Shown in pieces: positions 23,431-35,519 of a stretch of 64,000 nucleotides of DNA. The notes beneath the pieces were generated by a model that ran no database searches, was not told the DNA's origin, and saw nothing but the letters and a program-made list of their open reading frames with translations. This stretch comes from Elgaria multicarinata webbii (lineage: Eukaryota > Chordata > Lepidosauria > Squamata > Anguidae), in assembly GCF_023053635.1 (NCBI RefSeq), contig NC_086182.1, positions 5,915,001 through 5,979,000 on the forward strand, in the 5' to 3' direction. The position numbers and the translations under genes are program-made. How positions within the stretch are numbered: the stretch's first letter is position 1; every line of letters starts with the position of its first letter.

Positions 23431-24527
23431 TATTGGGGCCCATGACACACACACCCATATACAGTTTTCAAAATTTTCAAAGTGTTTTATCCTGCTTGGT
23501 GTAGATCTGGCCAAAGATGAAAGAAAATATGGTCTGCATATGTGATCCAATGTTGGGGGGGGGGGGAGTAAGGGAACAAAATGTCTTAAGTAAGTTAATT
23601 ACTAATAATATTAAATCCAGGTGGGAATTTGTATTGAAATGGAATGTATATGTACAATGTAATATTTGACTTATGTAACCAAAAACTAAGAATAATAAAA
23701 AAAATTGAAAAAACAAAAATAAGGAAATATATCTGTGAGGAAGAAAATATTTGCTTCTGCTTAAATTAGTACTTATTTTGCAGAGAATTCTGTGAATATC
23801 TGGCAGAGCCTTATCAAGGGATTAGTGTTGAAAGGTACACACCGAAACCAGAACAGAAACCTCTTGTAAACCACTTTTGGAACAAGATGGTGTGAAGCCC
23901 TGCATACATGATGGCCCCAGATATCTGAAGGGGACGGATGACTATGGGAACAACTTGCCCACTGAGGAAATGGAATGACATTTGTGAGGAGAAGTCCTGG
24001 GAAAGAGAACAGGGGAACGTTGACAGACAGGATGAAGACTGGCAAATGTGTAGCAGGGCAGGTGTTGGAAACGGACCATTTCAAAGGACAAAAGAATAGG
24101 GCTGGGGTGGAGATTTTTCCACCTTTCCACACAAGGGGCTCAGAAACTTTCGGAGCAAAGGAAGACTGTAGGCTGATGTTGACAGATGCTTTCCTTTACA
24201 GTGTATCCAGCCTCTAAGAAAAAACGGGAAGAGGAGGAGGAAGGAGAAAACTGGAGGCATATGTTCCAAGGGATATTTGGGAACTGGGGGGGGGGGGTAG
24301 GAAGGGGAGCAGTAAACCAGCAGGAAGCTGGGAGAAGCAGCTGGCACATCTGGAGATGTAAAGGGAGGGCCCCATGTACACGGTCCCAAGCCATTTTAAG
24401 CCCTCAAGCATTCAGGAAAATTCCTGAACTGGGGCTGATGTATATGAGATAGAGAGAGTAAGCATTTAGGGGGGGGCATGAAAAGGAGAGAGTATGTTTT
24501 TTCATGTACTTGCCTTGCAGTGAGGAG

Positions 24528-24846
24528 TAGGGTGACCCTATGAAAAGGAGTACAGGGCTCCTGTATCTTTAACAGTTGTATAGAAAAGGGAATTTCAGCA
24601 GGTGTCATTTGTATATATGGAGAACCTGGTGAAATTTCCTTTTCATCACAACAGTTGAAGCTGCAGGTGCCCTGCACTCTTTTAAATCTGGTCACTCTAG
24701 TGTAGCTCCTGCAATTTAACGGTTGTGATAAAGAGGGAATTTTACCAGGTTCTACATATGTACAAAGGACACCTGCTGAAATTCTCTTTTCTTTGCAACT
24801 GTTAAAGATACAGGAGCTCTGTCCTCCTTTTTATATGGTCACCCTA
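24528..24846. mobile_element. Palindromic hAT-type MITE, copy 3
   Basis: 319 bp with ends TAGGGTGACCCTATG and ATATGGTCACCCTA and the same palindromic interior as copies 1 and 2. The flanks (GTGAGGAG and GGAGGAAA) do not give a clear target duplication, so it is older or its ends are altered. Confidence 0.85.
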
Positions 24847-25023
24847 GGAGGAAAACAAACTCAAACACTCTGTTTATGGTACATTTTCCATGTAATGATT
24901 TACGAGTGCAGCCTACCCCAATGGTCTCCTCTGACCTAAGGTGATGATGAGAGCTGATGTTGCCTTGGCTCTGAAAAATAACCTTTTGTCCTTCTTCCAG
25001 TCGAAACTTCAGACGGAATAAGG

Positions 25024-25907
25024 TAGGGTGACCATATTTTGAAAACCAAAAAGGAGGACAACATGGTCGCCCCCAAGGGGGCGTGTCCAGTAAAAAGGGG
25101 GCGTGCCCACCCGAACATAGCCTTGGTCACATGTCTGACTTTACAGCACACATTTAAGACAAATCTGTTCTACATAACATCTTAATGTTAAAACCACTGA
25201 AATAAAGAACAAGTGAGAGATTCACTGTATCTGAAATTAACTTCACTCACTCCTACTTTTGTAGGTTTTGCTGTACTTTGAAGCTTTTGCTATACTCTGT
25301 GTGTTACATTCTCCCCTTCCCTCAAATATCTTTTCTGACTGTATCTTCACTCATTGCAAGCTGTTGTTGTTGTTAACAGGGTTTGCTACTGGCCCCAGAT
25401 CTGTTTCAAATTTGGTATGGCTAAAGCTCTACCTAAAAGCTATCATGGTGCCAACTTTCAGCTCTTTATCTTTAAAAATGACGATTTTAAAAATAATAAT
25501 TTTAAAACCTCAATTTTTAAAAAATTCCTAAAAAATCAATGGATGAATGGATCTGTTTCAAATTTGGTGTGGCTAAAGCTCTACCTAAATCCTATCATGG
25601 TATAAAGTTTCATCTCTTTAACTTTAAAAATGACAATTTTAAAAATAATAATTTTAAAACCTCAATTTTAAAAAAATCCCTAAAAAATCAATGAATTCAC
25701 GGATCTGTTTCAAATTTGGTATGACTAAAGCCCTTCCTAAGAGCTACCATTGTGCCAAGTTTCATGTCTTTATCTTAAAAAATGACGGAGATAAGCATTT
25801 TTGTTAATTCCCATTAGAGCTGCTCTTTGGGGGGAAATCTGGATTTCCCCTCCCCTCCCGGATTCTCCGTCAGAAACCTGGACAAATCCGGTCATATGGT
25901 CACCCTA
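25024..25907. mobile_element. 884-bp non-autonomous relative of the 5.17 kb hAT
   Basis: It shares the left end TAGGGTGACCATATTTTG and the following AACCAAAAAGGAGGACAA phrase with 46495. It ends CATATGGTCACCCTA. The interior has three tandem units of about 150 bp (25399-25550, 25551-25701, 25702-25810). No frame is seen and the flanks show no target duplication. Confidence 0.8.
25399..25810 (+). repeat. Three tandem copies of a roughly 150-bp cassette
   Basis: Each unit starts GATCTGTTTCAAATTTGGT, continues with CTAAAGC and a CATGGTG/CATTGTGCCAA-like phrase, then TTTAAAAATGAC. The last copy is shortened and ends with GACGGAGATAAG. Related cassettes lie inside other elements at 28485-28600, 43325-43445 and 54137-54530. 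Confidence 0.8.
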
Positions 25908-27142
25908 CACCAGCAGATATGTAAACATCCAATGAGCAGCACTGAATGCTGGCACGGAAAGGTAAGTAACAAAACATGTAATTTAACAGAGAGATTCAAA
26001 TCGGATGCACCATTGGCTAGGTGTGTACAGTTAAAAATCAGATTGTCTCATGAGACGTGGTATGCAAGATCAAACCAGCTGCCCCCACCAGGGCCTCAAC
26101 TGTGAAACTGTTTAGACCCGTCTGTTGTTAAGACATCGTTCGAAATATTTTCCCTTTAAGCATCTTCGTTGATTCTGCCAACGTTGCTTTATAGTTGAAA
26201 CCTCACTTTCTTCCACCATCCCTGGAGCCCCGTGACAGGTAGAAACTCAGGAGTTCACGTTCTCCTCAGTGTTTGCATGTAGAAACTGTACCTGTTGAAG
26301 TTCTTGCTGTCATGCTGGTTGTGAAGCTTTAAAGTGTTAATGTTTTTCTTGGGAATGTGAACTGAAGGTCTTGTGATGTCTTTTGGTGGGGTTAGTTAGG
26401 CCTTCCTCCCCAGTCAGTGGCATGAGCAGACATTTATGCTTTGTTTTCTTGTTTGTTTGTTTGTTTAAGTTTGATATCAGACAAGAGAAAAAGAAGAATC
26501 TATTCTCAAGGAATCTGTTCTGCTGGATCTCAACTGCAACACAGCTGAAGTTCAGTCAGAATATCCACAGGTGTTGCTTCCACCCTCATATGCTACAGTG
26601 AAAGCTGCACCTATTGAATTTCTGCCCGTTGTGCAGCTGGTACAAGATTCCTGGGCCCTCTGCCCTTCACGAGGACCTCAGCATCCCCTTCTCTTTGGGG
26701 GAGGGGGCAAAAGCCCAACAGCAGCCCTGAGGCCTAGCAGCAGCAGAACGGAGGAGGCGGCCGCTCTCAGACTACTACTAGGCAGCTGAGGCCTACGTGG
26801 GGAGCAGGCCCAGCCTGCCTCAGAGGCACGAGCTAAAGCTTCTCAGTGTCATGGCTGCCCTCTCTTTTCAAGATGCTTCTCCTTCCCTTGGAGGTGCTGG
26901 TGGGGAGGGCACATTTCACAGCCCCGGCAGAAGCCCTTCCACGCTGGCTCCAGGGCTAGAGGCCAAAAGGGCGAGGGACACCAAGCAGAGGCCATTTTCT
27001 TTTTTTTGAGACCCTTCCCTTCTCCAGGCAGGCGCTCCTTTTTGGAAAATAAAATGGGGAGATACAGTAAAGTATAAATATTCCCCCCGATATTGGCACG
27101 CCACATAAAGAGGGTGTTATGGGGTTGGGTGGGAGGAGTTAG
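25908..27142. other. No gene recognised; GC-richer stretch at about 26600-27000
   Basis: An AG after AATATCCAC (about 26570) is followed by short open frames, but none resembles the missing PITX 5' exons. No motif identified. Confidence 0.4.
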
Positions 27143-27740
27143 AATTATAGAATAGCAGAGTTGGAAGGGGCCTACAAGGCCATCTAGTCCAACCCTCTGC
27201 TCAATGCAGGAATCCACTCTAAAGCATCCCTGACAGATGCTTGTCCAGCTGCCTCTTGAATGCCTCTAGTGTGGGAGAGCCCACAACCTCCCTAGGTAAC
27301 TGATTCCACCGTCGCACTGCTCTAACAGTCAGGAAGTTTTTCCTGATGTCCAGCCGGAATCTGGCTTCCTTTAACTTGAGCCCGTTATTCCGTGTCCTGC
27401 ACTCTGGGAGGATCGAGAAGAGATCCTGGCCCTCCTCTGTGTGACAACCTTTTAAGTATTTGAAGAGTGCTATCATGTCTCCCCTCAATCTTCTCTTCTC
27501 CAGGCTAAACATGCCCAGTTCTTTCAGTCTCTCTTCATAGGGCTTTGTTTCTAGACCCCTGATCATCCTGGTTGCCCTCTTCTGAACACGCTCCAGCTTG
27601 TCTGCGTCCTTCTTGAATTGTGGAGCCCAGAACTGGACACAATACTCTAGATGAGGCCTAACCGGGGCCGAATAGAGAGGAACCAGTACCTCACGTGATT
27701 TGGAAGCTATACTTCTATTAATGCAGCCCAAAATAGCATT
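27143..27740 (-). mobile_element. CR1-type LINE 3' fragment with 170-codon open frame
   Basis: The minus-strand frame 27219-27731 reads [56 protein letters not shown] and [18 protein letters not shown], the CR1 RT tail. The open frame and clean CR1 3' end point to a young 5'-truncated copy. Confidence 0.92.
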
Positions 27741-28319
27741 TGCTATTGGTTTATAAAACCAGTCACCTCCACTCCTGTGCCATCTTCACTGCCAGCCAAG
27801 AAACACGCTGTCAGGCAGGAATCTACAAGTGGTCGATGCCTTGAATTTCTTTCGAGAGACCCTTTCCCAGCTGTTTTAACAAACTGGTGCAAAACGAGTC
27901 ACGAAGAAGCCACGCAGTCAATCCTGTGTCTACACACAGCAGGAGAGCGCAGGAGGGTCAGCAGCACTGCTAGTCCAACCGGGGTGGGGTGGGGCTCTGC
28001 CAGGGCAATTGGAATATTAATGGTAAACTGCTTAATGGAGTTATACTACTAAAAACACAACATGGGATTTAGAAGAAATCTCAGTTGTCTGAAGGAATGG
28101 TAGAGGCTCGATAGGCGAGGGATTCCCCGCCCACGGTGCAAACAAACAACCCCTGCTTTAGTAGTGAATGAGAGATGAACAGAAAAAAAGGGGGGGGGAA
28201 TCATTTGCCCTTATCTCTTCTTCCTTAGAGGCTTCCATAGAGTGCATCGGTTGACATGAGGGGAGAGTGCCTCTGAGCATGCACTATCCCTCACCAGGGA
28301 GCCACTTTGGCTGGCTCCA
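27741..28319. other. No gene seen
   Basis: Unassigned sequence between a CR1 fragment and the element at 28320. Confidence 0.45.
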
Positions 28320-28735
28320 CCTTATAATCTGCTTTGACTGTGAAGTACTCCCATGCATCCTGCTTTGATTGTGCTATAAAGGGAAAAGCCTCGCTGTATT
28401 TAGCCACTAGTTTTCGAGCGTATCTTCCGAGCGGCCACTGGGGCACAGGAGCAGGATTTGAAAAAAATTAAAACAAATGCTTACATCTGCGTAAGCTTTA
28501 AAGATAGAAACATCAAAATTGGCACAGTAATAGATATTAAGGAGAGCTTTAAGCATACCTAATTTGAATCGGATTGGGTCATCCGTTGATTTTTTATGAT
28601 TTTTTTACATTTCCTCCCTTAAACCCTCTTCCTGGTATGCAAAGCACTGCTGCTTGGGGTACAACAACAACAATGAAAGCTAAATGCTGTAGGGGATAAT
28701 TTGAAGGAAACAGATACGTGGGATGAAACTCATAG
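28320..28735. mobile_element. Unclassified interspersed element with reversed cassette, copy 1
   Basis: It shares TATAATCTGCTTTGACTGTG, ACTCCCATGCATCCTGCTTT, GCTTACATCTGCGTAAG and GATACGTGGGATGAA with 43150-44378. At 28485-28600 it carries, in reverse orientation, the cassette seen at 25399-25810 (CAAAATTGGCACAGTAATAG, GCTTTAAGCATACC). Confidence 0.65.
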
Positions 28736-29899
28736 AAATGCAATAAATAAATAAATAAGATGCGGGATTAGCATCTCTATTGGGAACAGCCTGAAATGGG
28801 GCTTCCCTAAAGCTGTGTGGGCCTTTACTGGGGGAGGGGGGCTGATATCAAGATGAAATGAAGGGGATTGGTGGAGAAAGACCCATCTCTGCCCTTTCCT
28901 TCCACTTTGCATTTTCATGAAAAAAATTAAGCAAGTGGAGGGACAGGAATGAGAAGACGCCCTTGCCATTGTGAGTCATATTTAAACATGTCTGAAATGC
29001 ATTGTGGAGATGTATTGTGGAAGATAGCTCCATCCCCACGTTTTAACCTGATGTGAAAAATTATATTCATTGTAACAAATTCCCAAAGGTGCATCGTGAT
29101 CCCAGCACAATCCTGCACACAAGCTGGTAAGAAAGCCTCACCTGGAGGGGATCTACACTACTGCTTTTAAAGCGCTTTAAAGCACTTTGAAAACGTTTTG
29201 AAACCTGTATATGCAGTGTGTCCTGGGCCCCAACAGTTGTCAAAACTGTTATAAAGCGATTTAAAGCAGTAGTGTAGATCCTGCCCTAGAAAAGCTCTGT
29301 GTCTTCAGGTTGTCTTAATTAACTGCCAGAGCAATAAACAGACTTGCTCTGTGTTAATCCTGCAATATATACTCTTTTCTGGCCAATGATTTCAGCAGAT
29401 GTGCTGAAAAGGTGAAAACAGTAGGCAAAAAGCTCACCTTATCTCAGTATTCCTTTGATCATGGCAAGTGAGGAATTATACCGTCTCAGTGTACAATCAT
29501 ATATTGCATAAAGGTATCTTCTCATTTGTAGCAGAGGGTCATCAGAGAAGTTGGAAGTACATTTGCAAACCCCTGTCTTCTGCTTAAAACAGTTGGAGGG
29601 TACAGAGAGTACACCTGAAGGGGAGAAATGGCAAGCAGGCAGCTCCCATTTCTTTCTGCTTTCTCCCCGACCAAGCTTCTTTCTGGTCTCTGAGTTCTGC
29701 TTTGGGGGGGGGGGGCGTCCTCTTGGGTAGTTGTACAAACTTAGAAGCTTCCACCATAACAAACTTCTGATTCAGAAAGCAAATGAATAAGCCTTGTGCT
29801 CAGCCACTTCCTCCCCCTCTCCCTCCTCTCACACACTCCTCTCCTTCTACCCCCAAATTAGTGGGAAACCATCTTGCCTGACTTGGATGATATTGCAGA
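28736..29899. other. No gene seen apart from the MITE at 29148
   Basis: Short AATA run at 28741-28757, a G run at 29704-29714, and unassigned DNA up to the copy A boundary. Confidence 0.45.
29148..29283. mobile_element. Palindromic MITE
   Basis: GGGATCTACACTACTGCTTT and AAAGCAGTAGTGTAGATCC are inverted ends enclosing inner AAAGCGCTTTAAAG repeats. Half copies of the same family lie at about 140-205 and 5273-5300. Confidence 0.75.
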
Positions 29900-29907
29900 C
29901 TATGGCT

Positions 29908-30043
29908 GTAGCTAGACCTAAGGTTTATACCAGGATCATCCCGGGTTCGCCCCTGCCTGAGCACTGGATCCCCTGTGTGTCACCTAGATGAACAGGTCTG
30001 ACCCCTGGACGATCCAGGGATAAACCTTAGGTCTAGCTATGGC
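29908..30043. mobile_element. 136-bp MITE with perfect 8-bp target duplication (copy A)
   Basis: The inverted ends read GTAGCTAGACCTAAGG and CCTTAGGTCTAGCTATGGC. CTATGGCT flanks both sides (29900-29907 and 30044-30051), an 8-bp duplication typical of hAT elements. The interior carries the inverted GGATC/GATCC-containing motif seen in other MITEs here. It marks the left edge of the segmental duplication. Confidence 0.85.
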
Positions 30044-30051
30044 CTATGGCT

Positions 30052-30777
30052 TGCCGCTAACCTAGATGTAAAGGAGGAAGCAGAATCACAATGAGAGCAA
30101 GGAAGAACCAAACACTCTTATCCGCTTTCAACTGTCTCAAAGCACACCGAAGAGCCAACAATACAAAAGTCTCCAAAAGTGGGATGGGATCCCTGAGTGC
30201 GTTCAAGCTCAAGCTTTGCTTGTTGACTAGAATTTCTCCTACTACCTCCAGATCCTCCTGTTTTGAGGGCTGAGTGATATGCAGAGATATCCCAGGATAG
30301 TCCCTGCCACCCAAGATTAAACCCCCACCCCCGTGTGTCTGGGCATGCTGGGCTGCAGTCCCCCATTTTTATTTTCTAAGAATGCCTGTGGGGTCCACAT
30401 CGGATTCTTGGGCAAGATTTTGCAGCATGCCAGTCTCCTAGTTTTAAAAAAACCACCTTTCTAAATTAACATATCTTTTTTTAAATATATATATATCAGG
30501 AAGTGTAGGGAGATTGGCAGGCACCATGTCGTAGACCCCAGTATTAGTGCCTAACCTACATTTCTCCAAGTTATTCTCCTCTTGTGCTGGTCTCACCCAA
30601 CTCCCATTAAGAGAATGCACACCATCATGTTGGAAGTGGCTTCCTGGCCTCGTCTGTCAGGGGTGCAGATATTGCAGAAAGAATTTAAACACTGCCTTTA
30701 AGAGTACAGTTTTCTACCTCCCTCCCTCTCCCTCTCCCTCTCCCTCCCTCTCCCTCTCCCTCTCTCTTTCTCTCTCT
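30052..30777. other. Intron side of the PITX-like exon, copy A
   Basis: No exon recognised; ends in the polypyrimidine tract. Copy B (45266-45973) is the same except for small indels, including about 20 extra bases near 45630. Confidence 0.55.
30713..30777 (+). repeat. CCCTCT-rich polypyrimidine tract before the PITX-like exon
   Basis: Imperfect CCCTCT/CCCT repeats directly precede the AG acceptor. Copy B has a much shorter CT tract (45949-45973). It serves as the polypyrimidine tract if the exon is spliced. Confidence 0.85.
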
Positions 30778-30779
30778 AG

Positions 30780-31127
30780 GTTTGGTTTAAGAACCGGAGA
30801 GCCAAGTGGCGGAAGAAGGAGCGCCACCAGCAGACGGAGCTCTGCAAAGGCCCCTTCGGCTCGCAGCTCAGCGGTTTGCCTGGGAGCCCTTCTGAGGACC
30901 TCTACCCAAGCTATGCCTACAGCTCCTGGGCCCCCAAGGGACTGCATGCCACCCCCATGCATGGCAAAGGGTTCCAGCTCTTCAACTCCATGAACCTCAA
31001 TTCCTTTCCACCCCAGGGTGTGTTTCCTGGAGCTGCAGGAGCCTCCGTGCCTGGCGTCCCCTCTCTGGAGTCCTTCAACAGCCTGGCAAGCCCTCCTGGG
31101 CCTGCTGTCTCAAACGTATGGCAGTAA
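30780..31127 (+). CDS. PITX3: PITX-family homeobox terminal exon, copy A, C-terminally truncated
   Basis: A long CT-rich tract and AG acceptor (30778-30779) precede a phase-0 exon that starts at homeodomain residue 47, the classic 46/47 intron site of paired-class genes. It encodes VWFKNRRAKWRKKER, the end of recognition helix 3, with Lys at position 50 as in bicoid/PITX proteins. PITX-like features follow: QQTELCKG, YPSYAYSSWAPKGL, FNSMNLN. PITX proteins are DNA-binding transcription factors for eye, pituitary and left-right development. The exon runs 115 codons to a TAA and lacks the C-terminal OAR motif, because a deletion joins it to sequence matching 52646 of copy B. The ELCKGPFG stretch here and the ASSPYMYRDPC match in copy B point to PITX3, but divergence from conserved vertebrate PITX proteins is high; a lost or fourth paralogue is possible. 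I found no exons for homeodomain residues 1-46 upstream in the window. Confidence 0.7.
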   Translation, partial: VWFKNRRAKWRKKERHQQTELCKGPFGSQLSGLPGSPSEDLYPSYAYSSWAPKGLHATPMHGKGFQLFNSMNLNSFPPQGVFPGAAGASVPGVPSLESFNSLASPPGPAVSNVWQ

Positions 31128-31280
31128 TTCCTACACAGAGTGTTGGGAAATCCTCGGAATTTGTCAGCATGTAGATGTATACTATATTCTAGGTAATTTG
31201 TACACATCAATGTGAGAGTTGGAGTGCCTGGTTTTAAAGGGCAAGCTAGATATAGTGGGTTTATTGGAAACCTGATGGAA

Positions 31281-31846
31281 TAAGAACATAAGAAGAGCCG
31301 TGTTGGATCAGATCAAGGGTCCATCTAGTCCAGCACTCTGTCCACACAGTGGCCCACCAGCTGTTGACCAGGGACCAACAAAGCAGGACATGGTGCAGCA
31401 GCACCCTCCCGCCCATGTTCCCCAGCAACTGGTCCACACAGGCTTCCTGCCTCGAATACTGGAAGTTGCACATAGCCATCACAACTAGCCTTCTCCTCCA
31501 GGAATTTATCCCGCCCCATTTAGACCCATCACCACATCTTGTGGTGGCGAATTCCATAGTTTCAATATGCTCAGTGTGAAGAAGTACGTCCTTTTATCTG
31601 TCCTGAATCTCCTACTAATCATGGGATGATCCCGGGTCCTAGTATTATGGGAGAGGGAGAAAAGTGTCTCCATGTCCACATTCTCTGCACCATGCATAAT
31701 TTTGTACACTTCTATCATGTCTCCCCCTTCCATTCTTTTTTCCAAGCTAAACAATCCCAGCTGCTTTAATCTTCCCTTGTAGGGGAATTGCTCCAGCCCC
31801 TTCATCGTTTTAGTTACCATTTCCTGCACTTTTTCCAGGTCTACAA
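31281..31846 (-). mobile_element. CR1-type LINE 3' fragment, copy A
   Basis: The minus strand reads MVTKTMKGLEQFPYKGRLKQ, LGLFSLEKRMEGGDMIEVYK, FSLSHNTRTRDHPM and FRTDKR, with tail AAGAACATAAGAAGAGCCG. Shared with copy B, so older than the duplication. Confidence 0.9.
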
Positions 31847-32351
31847 TATATATATATATACTTAGGTGTACAAAATCATGCATGGTTCTATGCATGTCTA
31901 CTCAGAAATAAGCCCCAGTGCAACAGCTTCCTAGGATGCAACGGGGACACGCTACGAATGAGTCTTCTATGGCAGGAACCAAAGAGCCCGTTCCTAGTGT
32001 GCTTTTCCTTTCTGTGTTTTTTTCCTGGAGGCGTAGGGACCCCACATTATTTGTGTCCCCACTTTAAGGCTTTCCACTTCATAGGAAGGGGTGTGGTCTG
32101 AGAAGAAGGCTCTGGACTAAGGCATAAAAGGCTTCGGTCGATTCACAGATTTTGATGAACTAAATTGCTCACTGGGAGCTGTCCTAGGTGCTGCAACATC
32201 CAGCTGACCTTGCTGTCCACTGGTGGGCTCCTGCTTCAGACTAGAAAAGGGTGTTGTGAAAAAGAGGTGCTGAAAAAGTTGCAGACACCAACTCCGAGGA
32301 GGGATTCCACTAAAAAGTGGTTACTTCAAATTATATATTTCATCTTTAAGA

Positions 32352-33160
32352 TTCTTTATTTATTACATTTCTGTACTGCCTAATAGCCAAAGCTCTCTGG
32401 GTGTTTTACAAAAGATTAAAAATGTAACAATGCAATGTAAAATAAAAAATAAAAACATTTACATACAAAAACAATTTAAAACAATCAACCCTAAAAACCA
32501 CAAGATGGGTTAAAACCCCCGTGGTACTCACAAGAAATGTATGAACCAAAGCGGACATCTCTGCAATCGTCATTTCATCACTATCCATCCAAGATATTAC
32601 TGCAGGGGTGCTCAACCTACAGCCCCCTCTTTTCCCTGGAGATCAGCTGATCAGCGAGGCTTTGGGGAAAAGACTGCCACAATTAGCAATACTGAGACAG
32701 TAATCCAGATTGGTGGGGGAGGAAGCTTTCTTCACCACTAAGCAGGGAAACTTCATTCTTATCTCTGATCAGAGAATGAAGATAAAAGTGTTTTAAAAGC
32801 ATTTAAAAAACAGGGGAAGGCTGAACAAGACCATTTATTTATTTATCACTAGGATCTCAGGGCGGTGTACAAATACAATTATACAACAATATAGAACAGT
32901 AAATATACACAGCGAAAAACACATTAAACCATTAATCAAGCTGAAACCAGTATAGAATATAAAAGCAGTAAAACCAATTAAAACCATGTGCAAGCTTGGT
33001 GAATTTAGCCATCAAGGCTTTGTTAAAAAGCCATGACTTTACTTGGTGCCGGAATAAAGTCAGCGTCTGTGCCAGTTGGGCCTCCAGGGGGAGGTCATTC
33101 CATAGCCGGGGCGCCACAACAGAGAAAGCCCTCTCCCATGTCCCACCATAGCATATGTCT
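32352..33160 (-). mobile_element. L2-type LINE fragments, copy A
   Basis: A short reversed L2 tail at 32352-32412 (CTGTACTGCCTAATAGCC) and a longer one at 32833-33160. The minus-strand protein of the longer one contains AFSVVAPRLWNDLPLEAQLA and FRHQVKSWLF. Between them is unassigned sequence. Confidence 0.8.
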
Positions 33161-33217
33161 TGTGTTGGTGGGACGTGGAGGAGGGTTCCTCCAACAGATC
33201 TCAAGTCTCGGGCAGGC

Positions 33218-33219
33218 AT

Positions 33220-33255
<36 letters not shown>

Positions 33256-33256
33256 C
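33218..33256 (+). repeat. (CA)n microsatellite, copy A
   Basis: CATA/CACATA units followed by pure CA. Copy B has the same repeat at 56769-56799 with a different interruption pattern. Confidence 0.93.
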
Positions 33257-35519
33257 CTTGTTTGCAAGTACTTTCTCCCTTGCTGCCATTTCTGCCTAGG
33301 ATTCCCTACTAGAACACCTGCTCCAAGCCACCACTTTCATGGAAACATAATGTTGGAAGGAATCTCGGAAGTCACTCAGTCCAGCCCCTTGCTCAGTGAA
33401 GGATCTGCTAGACTTCCATTCAAACAAAAGCCAAAAGGGACTTCAAGTGATTATGTTTGAAAACATCTCAGCATCCCAGATTAGGCCTTTCTCTCTAGAG
33501 GTCAGGATGGAGAACATTGATTGTGAAGATGTGTTTCCTACCAGGTAGGGTGAACCACTAACTCTTCCCTGCCTAGCTCAGTTCTTGGTGGCAGCCCTTG
33601 GTCTGCTCTTCCAGCTTCCACCATGACATCATCTTTCATCATCATATTCCACTTTGAATATTCTCCTTGCCCCCACCTCACAATCCCCAGGGTTACCATA
33701 GGGACGGACATAAACAATTTTGCATCATCGCAATCCTATTCCTTACTGGACATTTGATCAGTTAGGAGCGTTGGAGTTAGTCTCTTCAGAGATTGGCAAA
33801 TATTTTTGACAGTCGCCTTATCTGGAAATTTGCTTTCGTGATGGCAGGTAGGAAATTGTGCCCTCTTGGCATTTAGAAGGATCCTTCTCTTTTCCAGGGG
33901 GCTGATGGAGAGACAACAGCTGTGAGATTACGGATCCATAGTTCATGGGGGATAAAGTTTTGGGGCAGGTTAGAGAAGGTAAAATGTGAGAGCAGCGATA
34001 AGAGAAAGTGGAACAAGGAAGAAGCAACAGCCATAGTCTTGGGCACAATACAGCAAAATCAGCCATGACCCCCCCAGTCCCAGCAATGCCAAGGGGCTTC
34101 AGTTAGCCATGCCTAAGGGTAGCACCGGACTTTCAATGGGAATTAGTCTTGACTAACATTTGCTGTGCCCTCAATGACTTCATTTCATTCTGACGCATTG
34201 GTTTACTTATTTCTGTACTACAATAAAGGTACAAAGCACTTTACAGAGTAGAATAAGCAAACTGGACAGATCCCTGCCCCAAGGAGTTGCAATGTAAATT
34301 TTGCCAGTGGGAGCAATGACACAGGAAGATGAGGAAATGCACACAGACTATGGCAGGTCCTACTTCGTTTTGGTCAAGGAGGTGCGTTTTAAAGCTGACC
34401 GAAGTGGTGCCAATTCTGTAGAAAACGTTAACGCAATCTGCCCTCTCCTCATGTGGTCCCAGGCTTTCCAACTAGCATTAAGGGATAATTAAAAACAAAC
34501 AAACAAACATCTCCCACAGGGCTGTGGAACAGGGCAGGAGACTTTGGGGCAGTTCAGAGTGGTAGAGTCAAGAATGTACATGTGGATAAAGTCATCCATG
34601 AATGGATTCCTGAAAAGGCTTTAAAAGACAACCCCTCCGGCTGGGGTTTCCCATGTCTGTCACTGCATGCCACATGGTAGCTTTCGAGAAAGTGTCCAAG
34701 GGAGCTGGGAGCTCTTCCGTTTTAATTATTCCAGAGCAAAAACTTCTGGAAAGACAAAGAATGTTGGGAGAAGAGTAATCTTTAAATAAATAGTGCTCTG
34801 TAACAAGAATCGTTCATAGTTTTAATAGGTGAATTTAAAAAGAGAAGTTTATTTAGCTGGTGCCCACGTCTGCACGAAATATTCAGATTAATCCATTCAC
34901 ATTTGGGAGATGCCTTCAGTGTACACAAATGCATATTTCTCATGCTTGTTGTGGTTTGACTTACTCTTGGGCTCCGCTAACGGACTCCCCTCCCGGCACC
35001 TTCCGTTCAGGCCAACTGCCCGTCCCTTTGGACTCCTTTCACATCATAACATTCTGTGGCTTGGTGGAATCTTGGGGTTACCGTGGGGACAGCAGTAATC
35101 CAGTCCATAAGGTCCCAGTTCCATGGGTCCCTTTTTACTGGAAGCTGGCTTGAGTCAACTCCTCAGAACAGGTTGCTCTGAGGACTTGTCAAAATATTTT
35201 TGCCTTGATAATACTGGCAAAGTTGCTTAAAGAGATCAGAACTATCACTTTCATCATCATCATCGTCGTCGTCATTGTTATCATCATCATCATCAAGAAA
35301 TCTTTCTCAAAAAGGACTCAGTCCAATTTACAAGTTTAAAACACAACATTTAAAGCAATTAACCATTCAAATAACACTGCCCCGTAAAAAACTAAAACCT
35401 TAATGACCACCATAAACAGTTCAATTGACTTATGAAACAGCCCATCCTATTGCCAGCACATGCATATTAAGACAGCAAAGTCTTAATATGGTGCTGGCAA
35501 GAGTATAATGTTGGTACGA
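33257..35519. other. No gene recognised (copy A, between PITX-like exon and C2orf78-like exon)
   Basis: Contains a decayed CR1-like tail at about 33340-33420 and an old reversed LINE/SINE tail at about 34205-34300. The first exon of the C2orf78-like gene may lie here but could not be identified. Confidence 0.45.
35246..35296 (+). repeat. TCA/TCG trinucleotide repeat
   Basis: TCATCATCATCGTCGTCG-type run. The copy B counterpart at 58816-58856 differs in repeat number. Confidence 0.9.

Larger units (their letters stand above)
22915..24060. repeat. Unclassified dispersed repeat, copy 4, interrupted by a CA repeat and an L2 tail
   Basis: It matches 1150-1720 in order: TCTGTGGGGAATCCACC, then AAAATATTTGCTTCTGCTT, CCGAAACCAGAACAGAAAC and GGAACAAGATGGTGTGAAG. 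It is split by a CA microsatellite and by an L2 tail at 23367-23430. Confidence 0.45.

Noticed and set aside
26571-27009. GC-rich stretch as a candidate 5' PITX exon
   Set aside because: None of the homeodomain motifs (for example RTHFTSQQL or RNRYPDMS) can be read in any frame.
30547-30993. Frames of 136-148 codons across the PITX acceptor in both copies
   Set aside because: They run through the polypyrimidine tract into the exon in the wrong frame, and the homeodomain residues are absent.
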